From Metallyticus violacea (lineage: Eukaryota > Arthropoda > Insecta > Mantodea > Metallyticidae): a stretch of DNA of 64,000 nt. The position numbers were made by a program, and so were the translations under genes. Below the pieces are notes generated by a model that was not told the origin of the DNA, did no database searches, and saw only the letters and a list, made by a program, of their open reading frames with translations. The first letter of the stretch is position 1. The number at the start of each line of letters is the position of its first letter. The stretch spans positions 111,011,869 to 111,075,868 of the forward strand of contig CM060843.1 in assembly GCA_030762175.1 (NCBI GenBank), read 5' to 3'. Positions 47,289-58,588 of the stretch are shown here, piece by piece.

Positions 47289-47605
47289 TACTAGAGTAGG
47301 TCCATAAGTTTCCGGCCTCGCCGATAAGGATTATCGCCTTCACAAAAGCCTTATCTGGTGCCATACCTTATCTATTAAGTAAATAATTGCAGCTTCATCT
47401 CCGCTGTGTTCAGTTGTTCAGATATAGTTGCAAGGGCTCTTCATTAAAAAAATATCAATTTTTTTACATCATATCTTTGCTCATCGTCTTGTTCAACTGT
47501 TTCTGGAAGTATTCCCCTTTGCATCTTCCCCAGCGTATTCTGCCAATTTTTAAAGACATGCTGAAAACCATTTTTGACCAGTATTTCAGAATCACCTGCG
47601 CATCT
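47289..47605 (-). mobile_element. Mariner-like element, 3' end fragment
   Basis: The end at 47289-47320 (CTAGAGTAGG, then CCATAAGTTTCCGGCC) matches the terminal inverted repeat of the elements at 9.6 and 30.4 kb. Internally, minus-strand frames give FQHVFKNWQ and, after a shift, RWGRCKGEYFQKQ. These are the family's usual C-terminal FxxxWxxRxxxCxxxxGEYFE block. The interior differs from the other two copies, so it is a related but distinct element. Everything upstream of the C-terminus is lost or unrecognisable. Confidence 0.65.
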
Positions 47606-48286
47606 TGATAAGAGTACATATGGTTCTTCCGCAACTAACGCTTCTATTGGTTGGCGCTGTGACGTTATTGGGGAACAAAAGGGAAACTACCAGACAGCGT
47701 AAGACGAAAGGTGTCACCTTTAACAATAAAATATTCCTTTATACGTACGAATTGTTCATCGCTGTGATAGGAATTTACACATTTAAACATATGTAGGCTT
47801 TAATAAAATGAAAAACGAGAAAAGTGGCAGTAGTTTTCAAAGTAAATGTCGGAATGTTGACACGTAAACCTCAAAATGAAACAACTTTATTCCAAATACA
47901 TACACACTTAATTAACTTCAGCAAATTTAGCAACAATGAGAGGACGGCTAACCCACTTGGGCAGAGGGGACAAAGCTGGTAGAGGATAATGCATCTTGTC
48001 CGCATTTTTGAAACACGGCCTTCAGTGTATGGCCTGGCATAGTCATCTCCGTCCCCATTAACGCCTTTACCTTTATTTTGAAGCGATCTGATCTGATTGG
48101 GAGAAACTATTTTATCTAATATCCTTCTCACCTCTTCAGAAATTTCACTATTGCTACCACTTTGAAGTTTACGAAACTACATTTTCATTTTTGAAATTTG
48201 TTGAATGAGGTCTCCATTGTGATGTTTTAAGTTTCATACATATTTGATTTAAATATTTATTTTTTATTTCTAATGTTGAAAAAAAA
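47606..48286. other. Non-genic stretch
   Basis: No supported gene. An 86-codon minus-strand ORF (47871-48131) has no recognisable domain. Confidence 0.45.
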
Positions 48287-48785
48287 TTAAAAACAGTCGT
48301 GTTTCAGAGAAATCCAAACTTTCGAATTCGATATCACGCACTTAAATATTTTGTGCAAGTTTTCTCTATTTTGGCACAGATTTGTCAACTTTTCTAAGGC
48401 ATGTTTTCGCACGCTTTCTATATCTCTCTGAGCTCTGCGGTACTGAAATAGTTTAGATCTGAAGGCACTACGTCGGGAACATAACTCTCCGATGCAGGTG
48501 ATGCAGTGAACAGACAAATTTAGTGAAGGACCTGCGCCAGGTTTTAAGTACACGTTTGCTAGGTAAGTTAAGCAGCTCCGATCGTAAAACTCTCGTACAG
48601 TCAGATTGTTGAAAATGAATAGAGAACATTCTAGCATTGGTGATGCTTATTTTATTGTTTCTGTAACATTTTGATAACCAAGTCTTTTTTAAATCGGAAT
48701 CATGTGGAAACCTGTGCAGCAATATGTTACTTTCTTCCGCATTTCCATTATGTGATTTGCAACCACCCACTGCACAACCAGGCAT
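48287..48785 (-). pseudogene. THAP-type zinc-finger protein, frameshifted
   Basis: From ATG 48785 the product begins MPGCAVGGCKSHNGN and shows the THAP signature. Cys4 and Cys9 form the first zinc pair, then come HRFP (24-27), Trp36 in LKKTWLSKC, NAR (50-52) and HF (57-58). The third zinc ligand, normally the Cys of CSxHF, is Phe54 (FSIHF), so the C2CH site is broken. Near 48550 the reading frame shifts by one base: upstream reads SKRVLK, and the following LKPGAGPSLNL, matching the end of a THAP domain (AVPTLF-like), lies in the next frame. That frame continues about 80 residues, with basic/coiled content (FQYRRAQRDIESVRKHALEK), to a stop at 48287. THAP domains bind DNA and occur in host regulators and P-element-type transposases; which this was cannot be told. 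Confidence 0.75.
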
Positions 48786-50923
48786 TTTGTACAGAGTATA
48801 TTAAAAGTAAAATATTTTAAATAAACTATAATATTCACAAACCGACTGTCAATAAAATAACGCAATCACATTAATTACGCGTGATACCAGACACATACTT
48901 CTTTGCTAGACTTTCGTGTTTTTGTTTCCGTGTGACGTATTGCCAAAGCAACGAAAACGCGTTACCTTCTGCACACGCTGAATATATCCCCCCCTCCCCC
49001 TTCATTCACCCAAACACAATGGCTCTTTTTGCCACATTGTCACATGTATATTCGACCTTTTTAGCAAATACCATGAATGGAACTGAAGTGCAATGCTATT
49101 TCGAGTAGCTGTATGAACTTAAAATGGTGGCTGTTTCTCGTTTCCCTCAATTGCTATTGGAACGGCATCTTTTAGATTGTAAATATTCTTCTGTGTGCTG
49201 TTTTTTTTTATCGTGTGTCAACAACCACAAGATTTTAATAGAGTTTAAAGCCCAGTTTGATGACAAGAAATTAACACTGATGATACACGATTTAAACTGA
49301 AAAATTGGAAAAGGTGTTTAGGCAGGAAGCGTTACTTTAGGGAATTGCTATTGTTGCGACTATGGAAAACCAATGAAAAATCAAGCAGGAACAACAATGC
49401 CCCAGAATCGGAAAAAACGTCTTAGATATCAAAGACATGCTTTTGGGCTGCATTTTTATTACTTATATCAGGAATTAACTTTAAATACAGTAGTTTTCCA
49501 GTTCATTGAAGATAATTCTGTGTTTATTGCCTGTTGGCCTACTTGGTGAGAATTTATTTTCAATTTTGTAACTACCTGAAATTGTTCTAACCTCTTTACC
49601 TAAATGTACATGATTATTTAAAATCATTGTTGGAGTTTTAAAAATGCGTAGCAAATAATAACATTTACATTAAATTTGAAAGGTAATAAAAGTAGATGAC
49701 TCGTTCAATTGCTTATTGCTAATTGAAAATATATTTCCTTAGTGCATGCTTTTATTTTATTGAAACATGTGAACAATATCTTCTTAAATACGCAAATGCA
49801 ATTCGAAACTTTCTGTTATTTCTCTCTATTTCTGTGAATGTAAAGAAGATATCAAGGGCTCAGTTTATCAACTTTGTTACATTTAAAAATGTTTAAAATA
49901 CCCGCACATTATTGTTTATCAGTTGTCATATATTTAATTTAATTAATATTATACTATTACTTTTACAATTTAATCAAAACTACAATAATAATAATAATCC
50001 TAAAACTATTTCTATTTTGTGATACTTATAGATTGCAAAAGTTCTATTGTTCCCCTAATACCACACAGTAGTGGCGCAACTTATTTCATTTCATTCTTTA
50101 ATTAATAAGGCAATAATTTCGATTTTATATTCCGCTCCTGCGTGAAGGACTTGTAATTTTTTATACTCACTTCTACTCCAACATGAGCACTAAGCTAAGC
50201 ATCTATGATATTATTTTAAAGACAGCTTGTGCGACCTTGCACAAGGTCCACCAGAATTAATATGGAGGTTATGCAATTAGTACAATGTCGATCAAAGCGT
50301 TGCTCTGCCACAACAGTGACTGCGATTACACAAGAACATTTAACAGGCATTGCATATTCATATGCCAGCAGCCTGGCGGTCAGATTACGATAAACCAACA
50401 CTGCGGTGTAGCAATTAACTGTTAGTGATTACAACCATGTCTGGTTTCTGTCAGCTAGATCTGAAAATTCTCCACCTCATAAGAAGATATGCTGAACAAG
50501 TAGGAAAGAAAAAGAAAGTGCATATCATAAAACGGCTGTTTGCTTATTGCACCCAATATATCTATAGGATATAGGAAAAATACAGAGTTAAAGCCTTGGC
50601 AAATAGATACTCAACCGCCCACATATTACAATAAGTAAATTAAAGCGAGAAAATAATTAATTGCCCCTAAAAAGTTGATTGCAGGGTGATGCTAATACTT
50701 TCGCTGATAGATCGTCACTCAGCTAGTCAAGGGGCGACTCACCGCATTGCATAACATTATTTGCAATGTTATACCAAATGGTTTATTCACCCAGCCCTAC
50801 ATTCTTTATCCAACTATACCAATATGTACATTTATTACAGTATTGAGTATTAAAAGAAAAACTTATTTTCACCTGATACTTGGACCGGATTATGGGGGTG
50901 GGTGTTATTTGTTATCGATGGTA

Positions 50924-50925
<2 letters not shown>

Positions 50926-50960
<35 letters not shown>

Positions 50961-50961
50961 T
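50926..50961. repeat. (TTA)12 microsatellite
   Basis: About twelve trinucleotide units; the polytyrosine run in the overlapping ORF comes from it. Confidence 0.95.
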
Positions 50962-51938
50962 TAATCGGACAATTACATGTTCTTCATGTCTTTCCTCGAT
51001 TCTTGGAGTCATGAGTTCGATGCTTCCTAATTCTCTGGTTCCAATGCAGAGGATAGGGATCTCAAGGGAATTTGGACTGTTTTTAATGACTGGAAGGTTC
51101 TGGAACATGCTGTGTTTCTGTCGTGTGTCCTGATCCTATTGTACTTTATAATCTACACTCGGAATATAATTCACTGTCTTCACTCACTTTGACGCAATTT
51201 CGAAATCTCTCAGTCACCTTATCACTGACTAACTGCTACCACTGTTCCTCTCTGTTACTCCCACTTGAGTACTTAAAACTTACTTCTTATAGTTAATGTT
51301 AAATCTATTATGTAAATTCGCTCCTCCCTTGCGAAATGTATTTCCTTTAAATATTACTGAATTGGCTCCTTTCAGAATTTTATTGGATCATACAAGTAAT
51401 AGTTTATTACAAGCTGCTTTTGTTCGTCGGATTTTTGTAATATGTTCATTGGTTGAAGTTTCTGGGTTTTAACAGGAAACATGTTATTCCCATGCTACGA
51501 AAGAAACATCTGCCCTTCACTAGATTCCTGCGATAAAGCACATTTCAGCAATACATGCGGCCTCCTTTTGAAACAGATAATGTCTTGGTTTCTGTAAAAA
51601 CAGGTGGTTCTATATGATGTATTTCCTTTCTACGACAAGTACAGTTAGCAATTGAACTTATTCCTAGCCGTACCCAGTTGTATGTCGTTTGGCGCCTTGA
51701 TTCAGTAGTCTGCCCGATAGGGTTTGAAAGAGTAATTTTAACAAATGACCCTTTTTCCAGGTAAAGCTATCGTCTAACAAAAGTTCAGCATGTCCATCCC
51801 TTTTACAGTAACATAACAAAGACATATCTATATACATACACTAACATATGTATCATTGAAGTCCTCATTTTAATTGTAACATTGATACCCTTGATTGTTA
51901 TGCTCTATTCTTGGCATTGAACAATACCTGAAACAAGA

Positions 51939-51939
<1 letters not shown>

Positions 51940-51987
<48 letters not shown>

Positions 51988-52009
51988 GTTGTTGTTGTTG
52001 TTGTTGTTG
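51940..52009. repeat. (TTA)n(TTG)n compound microsatellite
   Basis: About sixteen TTA units change into seven TTG units with no interruption. Confidence 0.95.
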
Positions 52010-54151
52010 CCGTCAGAAGCAATTATAATTAAATGATACTAAGTTAACTCGCGATTGCACAGGTTACGAACTGACTCTTTTGATTTTTCCAAACAAGTCG
52101 TTTGCATATACAAAGTACACGGGCGTTAGTTACAGATACAAAATTCAAGAAAGCTTTTCTACATACCTGTAGTGTTGCAGTATTAAAAAAATTGCTTGGG
52201 TATCAAAAATTACTTCCTTAAATTGTGCAATACGTTAACCCCAAAGCATTCATAGAACAGGATCGTTGCACTCGGTGAAACGTAGACGCGACCTTATGAA
52301 CGAGAACTGAAACGTCAGTTCATTGAAATGACGTTCCTAGGGAGGGGGGACTAAATCAACAAAAGCGAATTTGATGCAGCTAGAGGCATATAATGTCCAA
52401 GTCTGAGCACAATGCTAACACCGCGTACTATCACAGGTGTCTGGAACATTGTATTTTTGTCCTGCGCCCTTTACCTTGCATACAATGGTGTGCGGGCCGC
52501 CACCACCATCGTAAAATATTTCATTCAAGAGTTGCGCTCCTGGATTAGTAGGACTCCACTCGCTGACATTAACAAAAACAGCACTGCTATTGGTACCTTT
52601 CAGAAGTGTGGTAACGTGCGATAAATATGGCAGGGAGTATATTGCTGATTCTAGAATGAATAGTTTCTCAGATATAAATGTGTTATTGTACTTTTTTCTA
52701 ATTCTCGTATTATTTACAATCATGTCAATTTAAACTGTCTAAATAAAGTTTGCTTGCATTTCTTGTTATATGTCATAATTATTCGGATCGGTTTTAATTG
52801 TTTACAGAAGTGTCAATAGAAATTATTCATACACATTTTTCTATTACCTCTTTGTTTTGAATCAGCGCATTGACTGAATTTCTATCATTTTGTACTAGCA
52901 CTAAAACGATATTATCATAGCATTCAACAAAAATGCAAATACTGCCGGTCAGCATTCAGGTATATATTTAGTGATCAAATTTATCTGGACTTTACGGTGA
53001 GTTATTTGAAATTGATGGCGTCACTATTGTGGAGAGAGTTTCTATCATTATAATCAGTCGATCTAATTGATCTAGTTCTGAGATCGAGAGTACGTTCGGG
53101 GAAAGAGAGAGAATGGCTGTCACTAAATCGTGGTTATAATTCAATTGGTTAACAAAATCGACATTGTTATTTATTTTAACATTCGCTAGAGTATCGTACT
53201 CTCGAAGCCGATACCCTTCAAGCAAGGTGAGTTGACTAGCAATTAAATAAATATTGTATTCAGACTTACTCGTGATAAAGCCCCAATAAATTTTATCACC
53301 CAGTAAATAAAATTGAAGCACATGTATAGTATATAACATATGTTAAAACGGAAGAACTTTAATCACTAGCGATAATTGGCTAGGAAGATAAATTTAATAA
53401 TGTGTTTACATTTTAACGTTCTTAAAATATGCAGGAAGAAGTGCCATAAAAACTCTAAAACGTTAAGTGTTTAAAGAAAAACATAAAAATAAGCGATTAG
53501 AAAGAGGAAGAAACAGACAGAGAAAAAACAACCGCAAAAAGCTGGAAGAAAAATCTGGGTGCAATTAAGCTTGTAATAAACTTACTATCTGCGACCTGTC
53601 TTGTAACCAGAAGCTAATCAATTTCTGCAACGTACACCGCATGTAGCCATTGGCCAAAATCTGGCAAGAGAATTTGTGAAAGTACCAAGATACTGTAAGG
53701 CGTAGCTAACCAACTGCTTCTCTCTTATCTAAATTTCATTAGAGTGTGTGATAGGCGAAACTGAGCCCTCGGAAGCCTTTGATCGTCAGAGCTTGTAACT
53801 GATACCATACTAAGAACAATAGTTTCAAAGCTTAACAACGTTTAAGATACAGTATCTCGTTTGTATTCCCTGAGCTCTTGCTAACAGTTACATAGTTATG
53901 AAGGCCAGATTATATTCGCCACAAATTATTTTCCTTGGGCATTAAGTCACCGCCACTTACCTTCCTTTTCTTCTTCTTCATTTAATTAGCCATACGGTGG
54001 TTCCCAGTCAAGCTATTAAGTACTAATGTTCTTATTGGACGATTCACCTTTGGTTGGTAGCAATATTTTGTATATCCTATCAGTTTTCATTCTCTGTATA
54101 AGGATATACCAATTTTTTGTAATTTATGTATTCTTTCTAATATTAAATATA

Positions 54152-54219
54152 CAGAGAGTGCCAAAAATGTATACACACTTCAAGCAAAGAAAAACTGTAT
54201 TAACATAACAAAATTGAAT
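54152..54219 (-). mobile_element. Solitary end of the DUF4817-type transposon
   Basis: After a TA (54150-54151) the sequence CAGAGAGTGCCAAAAATG and about 50 further bases (GTATTAACATAACAAAATTGAA) match the 3' end of copies A-C. Homology stops at about 54219 and no partner end is present. It is a broken relic, in the same orientation as copy A. Confidence 0.8.
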
Positions 54220-55522
54220 GTTACAATGTGACAGTGTACATGAACATGAATACCTTCAACTACCTATATATTACTCAATTCCTAAAAATTGATATTATTA
54301 TTTAGATAAAGATATTATTGTACTTCAGCATTTATGTTCCTATTGTGGTGCTTAAGCATAGTTGTAAAAGTTTTATAATTTACTGAGATTATATTTAATT
54401 CTCGAAAATTAATTTTTTAAGGAAGTTTATCAACCAATATCAACATTTCCTGTTACTTACAAGGACATTTTTTAGCTAAATGAAGGAATATTAGAAATTG
54501 GTGCTTTATTTTTGCCTTTTTGTTAGTGTGTAGAGACAAATGTCTCTACTTACAGACAGATGCACTGAGCAAATACTAATATTAAATCCAAAAGGAGGCT
54601 CGGAAAATAAAGAGAGGGAAAGTTCTTTCTAAACTTCTGGTTTCTTTTACTTCCAAATCCTATATTTCCCTTTATGTCTCAGAATAACGGAGATATATGC
54701 ATGTGTATATAATATGAACACACGAAAGAAATTGAAGTTTTCGAAGGGTACCCAAGGGAGTTCTACTACGGAGATAGAATACATTATGGACAGAAGAACA
54801 TCGCTTCAAGGAGGGATTACGTTTGGTGTATCTTACAAGATTTTTAATGCATGTATGGTGTTAATTTCTTGAGCTCATTCGCCGAAATTCTCTTCGCCTT
54901 CCCATTACAGTTTAATCGAATATTATAAAAGTAATTATAAATCACACTTTAATAACTCTCATTTCTTACAAGGTATATGTCTGGTAAATTATAAGTTTCT
55001 GCTAATTTTGGAAAAGTGGGTACCTCGCTACTAAGTACGCAAAATTAAAACCGAATTAAAAAGGTTGCAAAGATTAATAAAGTGCTAAAATGTAATAACG
55101 TTTAAAACTAGTTTTAAGTAGTTGAAAGTTTTATCGAATATGATTAAATATCAGAACTGAAGAGCCCTGTTCCACAACTGCTGAATTCATTTTTGTTCCT
55201 TATGAAATTAAATGAAAATAGAAAAAAATATCTAGCTAGCAGATAACAAAATGGTGTATTACTAACAGCGTGGGGCACGTATTATACAAATCCTTCATGT
55301 GACTTAAGAGTGATATCTGTTGTCTGTCCTCCGACGTTTTAGCCAGTCTTAAGTTGTGAGTATAGCCTCGGACTGGTTGGTGCGTACCAAAATTTAGTGG
55401 AAAACAGGTTCCTAATAAAAAACGGAGAGATATATTTAGGCTTGCCTTTGCATCATTATTTCAGAACAATTTGGCATGCTTTGTTTCATTAGTTTGAAAG
55501 TAAGGTACAGTCCTTTGCTGTA

Positions 55523-55557
<35 letters not shown>
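55523..55557. repeat. (ATG)n microsatellite
   Basis: Eleven to twelve ATG units. Confidence 0.95.
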
Positions 55558-56217
55558 AGCTGCCACAAAGGCTAGGAATTTAAATTAGGTACCTATTAAC
55601 TGTTATCGTTGTTAAGTAGTGTCTAACATCTGCACCTACCGTATGCTTGAGCGACTCCAGTCAAGCCAGGTATTACACCCTGCCACTGGCTAGAACTCAG
55701 GTGAACGAGATGTTTAGAAACATTGTATTTGCAAAGTAATTATTAATTAATATTAAACAAAACTTCATTCGATAGTGGTTTTGTTAATAGATGTTCAAAG
55801 CAATGTTTATCTACACTCATACATTCCGGACATACTCTGACAAAATTAGTCAAATTTTTACCCTCGAAATTCTTTTGTTCTTACAATATTGTCCTTATAC
55901 TTTATTTATAGATTGAGGGTTGCTTCTATAAATGCTACTTTAAAGGGTTTCAACAAATAATTGCCATTATAAGATATGGAAAACATGAGAATCACAATCT
56001 CTAGAAACACTTCTGTCATCAAAAACCTCTCTTAAGCCTCTAGAGAATTATGGGCAGTGTGGTTGCGGCCAAATACTGTTGAAAATATCCAGAAAATATC
56101 CATGTTCTCTTCTTATTATATTGTAATTCTTAAACAAGTGGGAGTGTTTGAATTTACAGAACACTACATTAAAAATGTGAATTTTGTTATTCGCCTTGCA
56201 ATTAAATACATCAACAG

Positions 56218-56220
<3 letters not shown>

Positions 56221-56261
<41 letters not shown>
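56221..56261. repeat. (TA)20 microsatellite
   Basis: About forty bases of TA alternation. Confidence 0.95.
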
Positions 56262-56265
<4 letters not shown>

Positions 56266-56601
56266 CATATAAGGATATTTTGTGAATTATTCGCAGGTTT
56301 TCTGTGCTTCACTGAATATCAGAAATGTTCTACAAAATACAATTATCACAAATGCTTACACGTCTAATATCAAGAGCCTGTAATCCTTGGTTTAAAACCA
56401 TTATTTGAGATATTCATTTTAGGAAATTGGTAGCTCCATAATCTGAGCTTTTGGAACTGTTTTCTGTGAAATATTATATGTAAACATTTCTTGGGGATCC
56501 CGTTAATATTTACCCAAAGTCATTCGTCTTTTCTTCCGTTAGAACACGTAGTTTTTGATTAGGGATTGTATTTCCCTAAATCTAAATACATGTTTTAATC
56601 T

Positions 56602-56610
56602 CTGTGTGTG

Positions 56611-56650
<40 letters not shown>

Positions 56651-56654
56651 TGTG
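56602..56654. repeat. (TG)n(TGCG)n microsatellite
   Basis: TG units run into about ten TGCG units. Cys/Arg/Val and Thr/His ORFs on the two strands are repeat translation. Confidence 0.95.
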
Positions 56655-56822
56655 AAACTGCAACACCAGAATGCCAGGAAAGTTTTCTATAAATCGTTTA
56701 ATCACTGCTCCACAAGATTCTGTTTTAGCGGATTCCAAGGAGTGAAGGTATTGCGGTTGTACCATGGAAAGATTTTTGAAAAATGTCTTCAAATCTCCAT
56801 CGATCCTACTTACTAGGCACCA

Positions 56823-56888
56823 AAATAAATAAATAAATAAATAAATAAGTAAATGTGTGTGTGTGTGTGGTGTGTGTGCGCGCGCGCA
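56823..56888. repeat. (AAAT)n(GT)n(GC)n compound microsatellite
   Basis: Seven AAAT units, then GT units with one GG break, then alternating GC. It is the left flank of the SINE at 56889, and a similar (GT)n lies on the SINE's right flank. Confidence 0.9.
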
Positions 56889-57150
56889 CCCCAACGGGAG
56901 GTCGTTAAGACGCGGACTCGTGAGCTGGAGGTCTGGGATTCCAATCCCACCAGGACCGTCCTCCCTGACTGATGTTTTTCCAGATTTTCCTCAGTCCTCA
57001 TAAATGGCTAATGCCGGGAAAGTACCCTGAACTTAGGCCTGGGATGTTTCCTTCCTTAAAAAACTCTTTCCTAATATATAATTTTCATCTCATGTATTAT
57101 TAATCTGTGGTGCCTCATCAGTAAAAACGGGCGTTAAACACCATTAAAAA
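56889..57150 (+). mobile_element. tRNA-derived SINE (family 1), inserted in a microsatellite
   Basis: The decayed head starts abruptly at CCCCAACGGGAGGTCGTTAA and has a B-box-like GGATTCCAATCCC. The body has GACCGTCCTCCCTGAC, TCCTCAGTCCTCATAAATGG and CTAATGCCGGGAAAGTACC, and the 3' end TGGTGCCTCATCAGTAAAAA, CGGGCGTTAAACACC with an A-rich tail. AAAT/GT-type simple sequence lies on both sides (before 56889 and at 57150-57179). The insertion may have split or duplicated a microsatellite, though repeat expansion from the A-rich tail is another explanation. Confidence 0.88.
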
Positions 57151-57179
57151 AAATAAAGTGTGTGTGTGTGTGTGTGTGT
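57151..57179. repeat. (GT)n microsatellite at the SINE 3' flank
   Basis: AAATAAAG followed by about ten GT units, similar to the repeat at the other side of the SINE. Confidence 0.9.
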
Positions 57180-57227
57180 CGTGTCTCAATACATGACATT
57201 CAATTAACGCACTCTTCATAGAGTTCA

Positions 57228-57740
57228 AAAACCAGCAAAATTGAAGCATTTGGAGTGGGGATAAATCTAAAGCTATGCATATAGCAGCTGCATTTTTTTT
57301 TCTACTCGGCGAAACTGGGCAATTTTAATGATCAATTAACAAACAATTCACCAAATTCTTTAACTAGCAAAATTGAATCAATGGGGGTGGGGGTTAACCT
57401 AAAATTTAAAAATAGCTCTAACTGTTATTTTGCCTCAATAAAACTCGGTGTATGCCACTGGAATAAAATAAGAAAATTAGTTTGTGAAAATCGGTAAGCA
57501 GGCTATTAGGAGTGGGAGTTTACATGAAACCCAACTTTTAAAAATCACTCTAGCGGCACCAATATTTGTTTTTTCGCAACAAAACTCGGCATACACCATT
57601 TATGTAATAAATGTTTGTTTTCTGAAAAGCAGAGAAATCGGGCTTGGAGTAGGGGTATACATTAAAACTGAAATTTAAAAAGCACTCTAGCGGCATCAAC
57701 TCTTCTGCTCTAGCACTCTGTAAAACCCTTCACAAATTCG
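57228..57740 (+). repeat. Degenerate tandem array, four units of about 131 bp
   Basis: Four diverged units share an ordered set of blocks: GCAAAATTGAA-like start, GGAGTGGGGGT, TAAAATTTAAAAA, CACTCTAGCGGCA, TTTTTTCGCAACAAAACTCG and CATACACCA. The GGAGTGGGG anchor recurs at 57252, 57384, 57509 and 57646, giving spacings of 132, 125 and 137. Units 3 and 4 are the most alike; the first is the most worn. No protein is encoded; short ORFs cross unit borders. It is an old satellite-like array or the internal repeat of an unidentified element. Confidence 0.75.
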
Positions 57741-57887
57741 ACTTGCTTAGGAATTCGCTTAGTTTACACAGCTTCTGTGTGATGGACTTTTTACATAAGA
57801 CGCATACATGTTAATATTGTTTGTTCCAGTATTAACAAATGGGCTAGCATTTCTACACATTAAAATAAAGTTTCTTGCATATTAATA

Positions 57888-58586
57888 CAGGGTGAACAAT
57901 CCTTCATGCAACCGGTTTCGCGCCATGCGGCCGGCGAGGCGAGGCTGGCTGCTGTGTTGATGGTGCGGGTGACAGGAAATCCGCAGTAAATATGGTACAG
58001 TTGGTCTCGTAAATTATTTCTAACACGCAGAAAATAAACGCTTAAAAAGAAAAGAAAATTACTCACATATATTAAGCAAGAAGATGCTGGAACTGCCTCC
58101 CTTCGTTGTTCAATCATTTCTGCCGCCTGCTTAGGAAATTGCTCATTACACTCTGCAGTTCCCTCTAAGAAATAACAGGAAATTCTTGACGTATATTAGT
58201 TTTAAGTTTATCTAAAACGTGTGGATTTGTTTTGTAAACTTTCTCTTTTAATGCCCCCCTTCCCAGGGATGAAAATCGCATGGGATTAAATTGGGGAAAT
58301 CAGGAAATTCCTCTTGAAACAATCTTCTTACAGCATGCGCTGATCCTGTTCGCACGTATGATGCATACATGAAATCTTTGGGGAACGGATTGCTTGTATT
58401 ACCCCATTTCACCTGATACACTCTCACCCAATATACACGCCTAACAAACACGTGCTACTTGCGCCAGATTTCGCTTCACACTGAAGCCTCGCGCAGCGGA
58501 GGGGAAATATACTCCACAACTCTACCAACATAGCGAAATAGTGCTGCGGGCCGGTCCCGCGGTTGCGTCTAGCATTGCTCACCCAG
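57888..58586 (-). mobile_element. Internally deleted Tc1/mariner-type transposon, copy D
   Basis: The 699-bp element lies exactly between two TA dinucleotides (57886-57887 and 58587-58588). The left end is CAGGGTGAACAATCCTTCAT and the right end, read inward, is CTGGGTGAGCAATGCTAGAC. Both continue into GCAACCG, so the inverted repeats span about 27 bp with some mismatches. The inner flanks are GC-rich on both sides (GCGGCCGG, GGGCCGG). The transposase gene is on the minus strand and has lost its middle. It belongs to a different family from copies A-C. Confidence 0.9.
58075..58451 (-). pseudogene. Transposase pseudogene, N-terminus joined to C-terminus
   Basis: The minus-strand frame from about 58400 reads YASYVRTGSAHAVRRLFQEE and then FPDFP, an N-terminal DNA-binding start of the form seen in insect Tc1/mariner relatives. 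It then passes directly into NLIPCDFHPWEGG, which corresponds to the C-terminal catalytic block (LTPCDFHLWG). Next come KEKVYKTNPHVLDKLKTNIR in a shifted frame, a stop within the following block, and ELQSVMSNF. The end, GRQFQHLL-like, lies in yet another frame. About 200 or more residues are missing between the two parts, including the first two catalytic acidic residues. The element could only have moved with a transposase from another copy. Confidence 0.82.
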
Positions 58587-58588
58587 TA

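Larger units (their letters stand above)
48786..54151. other. Non-genic region, about 5.4 kb
   Basis: No supported gene. ORFs of 128 codons (50747-51133) and 115 codons (52992-53339, minus) carry no recognised domain; the first reads through an (ATT)n tract. A stretch at 50985-51130 (GGAGTCATGAGTTCGATGC and following) has a B-box-like motif but too little else to call a SINE. Confidence 0.45.
54220..56601. other. Non-genic region
   Basis: AT-rich with no supported gene. It contains a perfect 9-bp hairpin with a 2-base loop at 54530-54549 (GTAGAGACA / TGTCTCTAC) and two microsatellites listed separately. Confidence 0.5.

Noticed and set aside
50985..51130. SINE with B-box-like GAGTTCGATGC
   Set aside because: No A-box, tail, target duplication or second copy; a single short match is expected by chance.
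50747..51133. 128-codon plus-strand ORF
   Set aside because: Reads through an (ATT)n microsatellite; both sides unrelated to any family I know.
52992..53339. 115-codon minus-strand ORF
   Set aside because: No recognised family; composition fits random AT-rich sequence.
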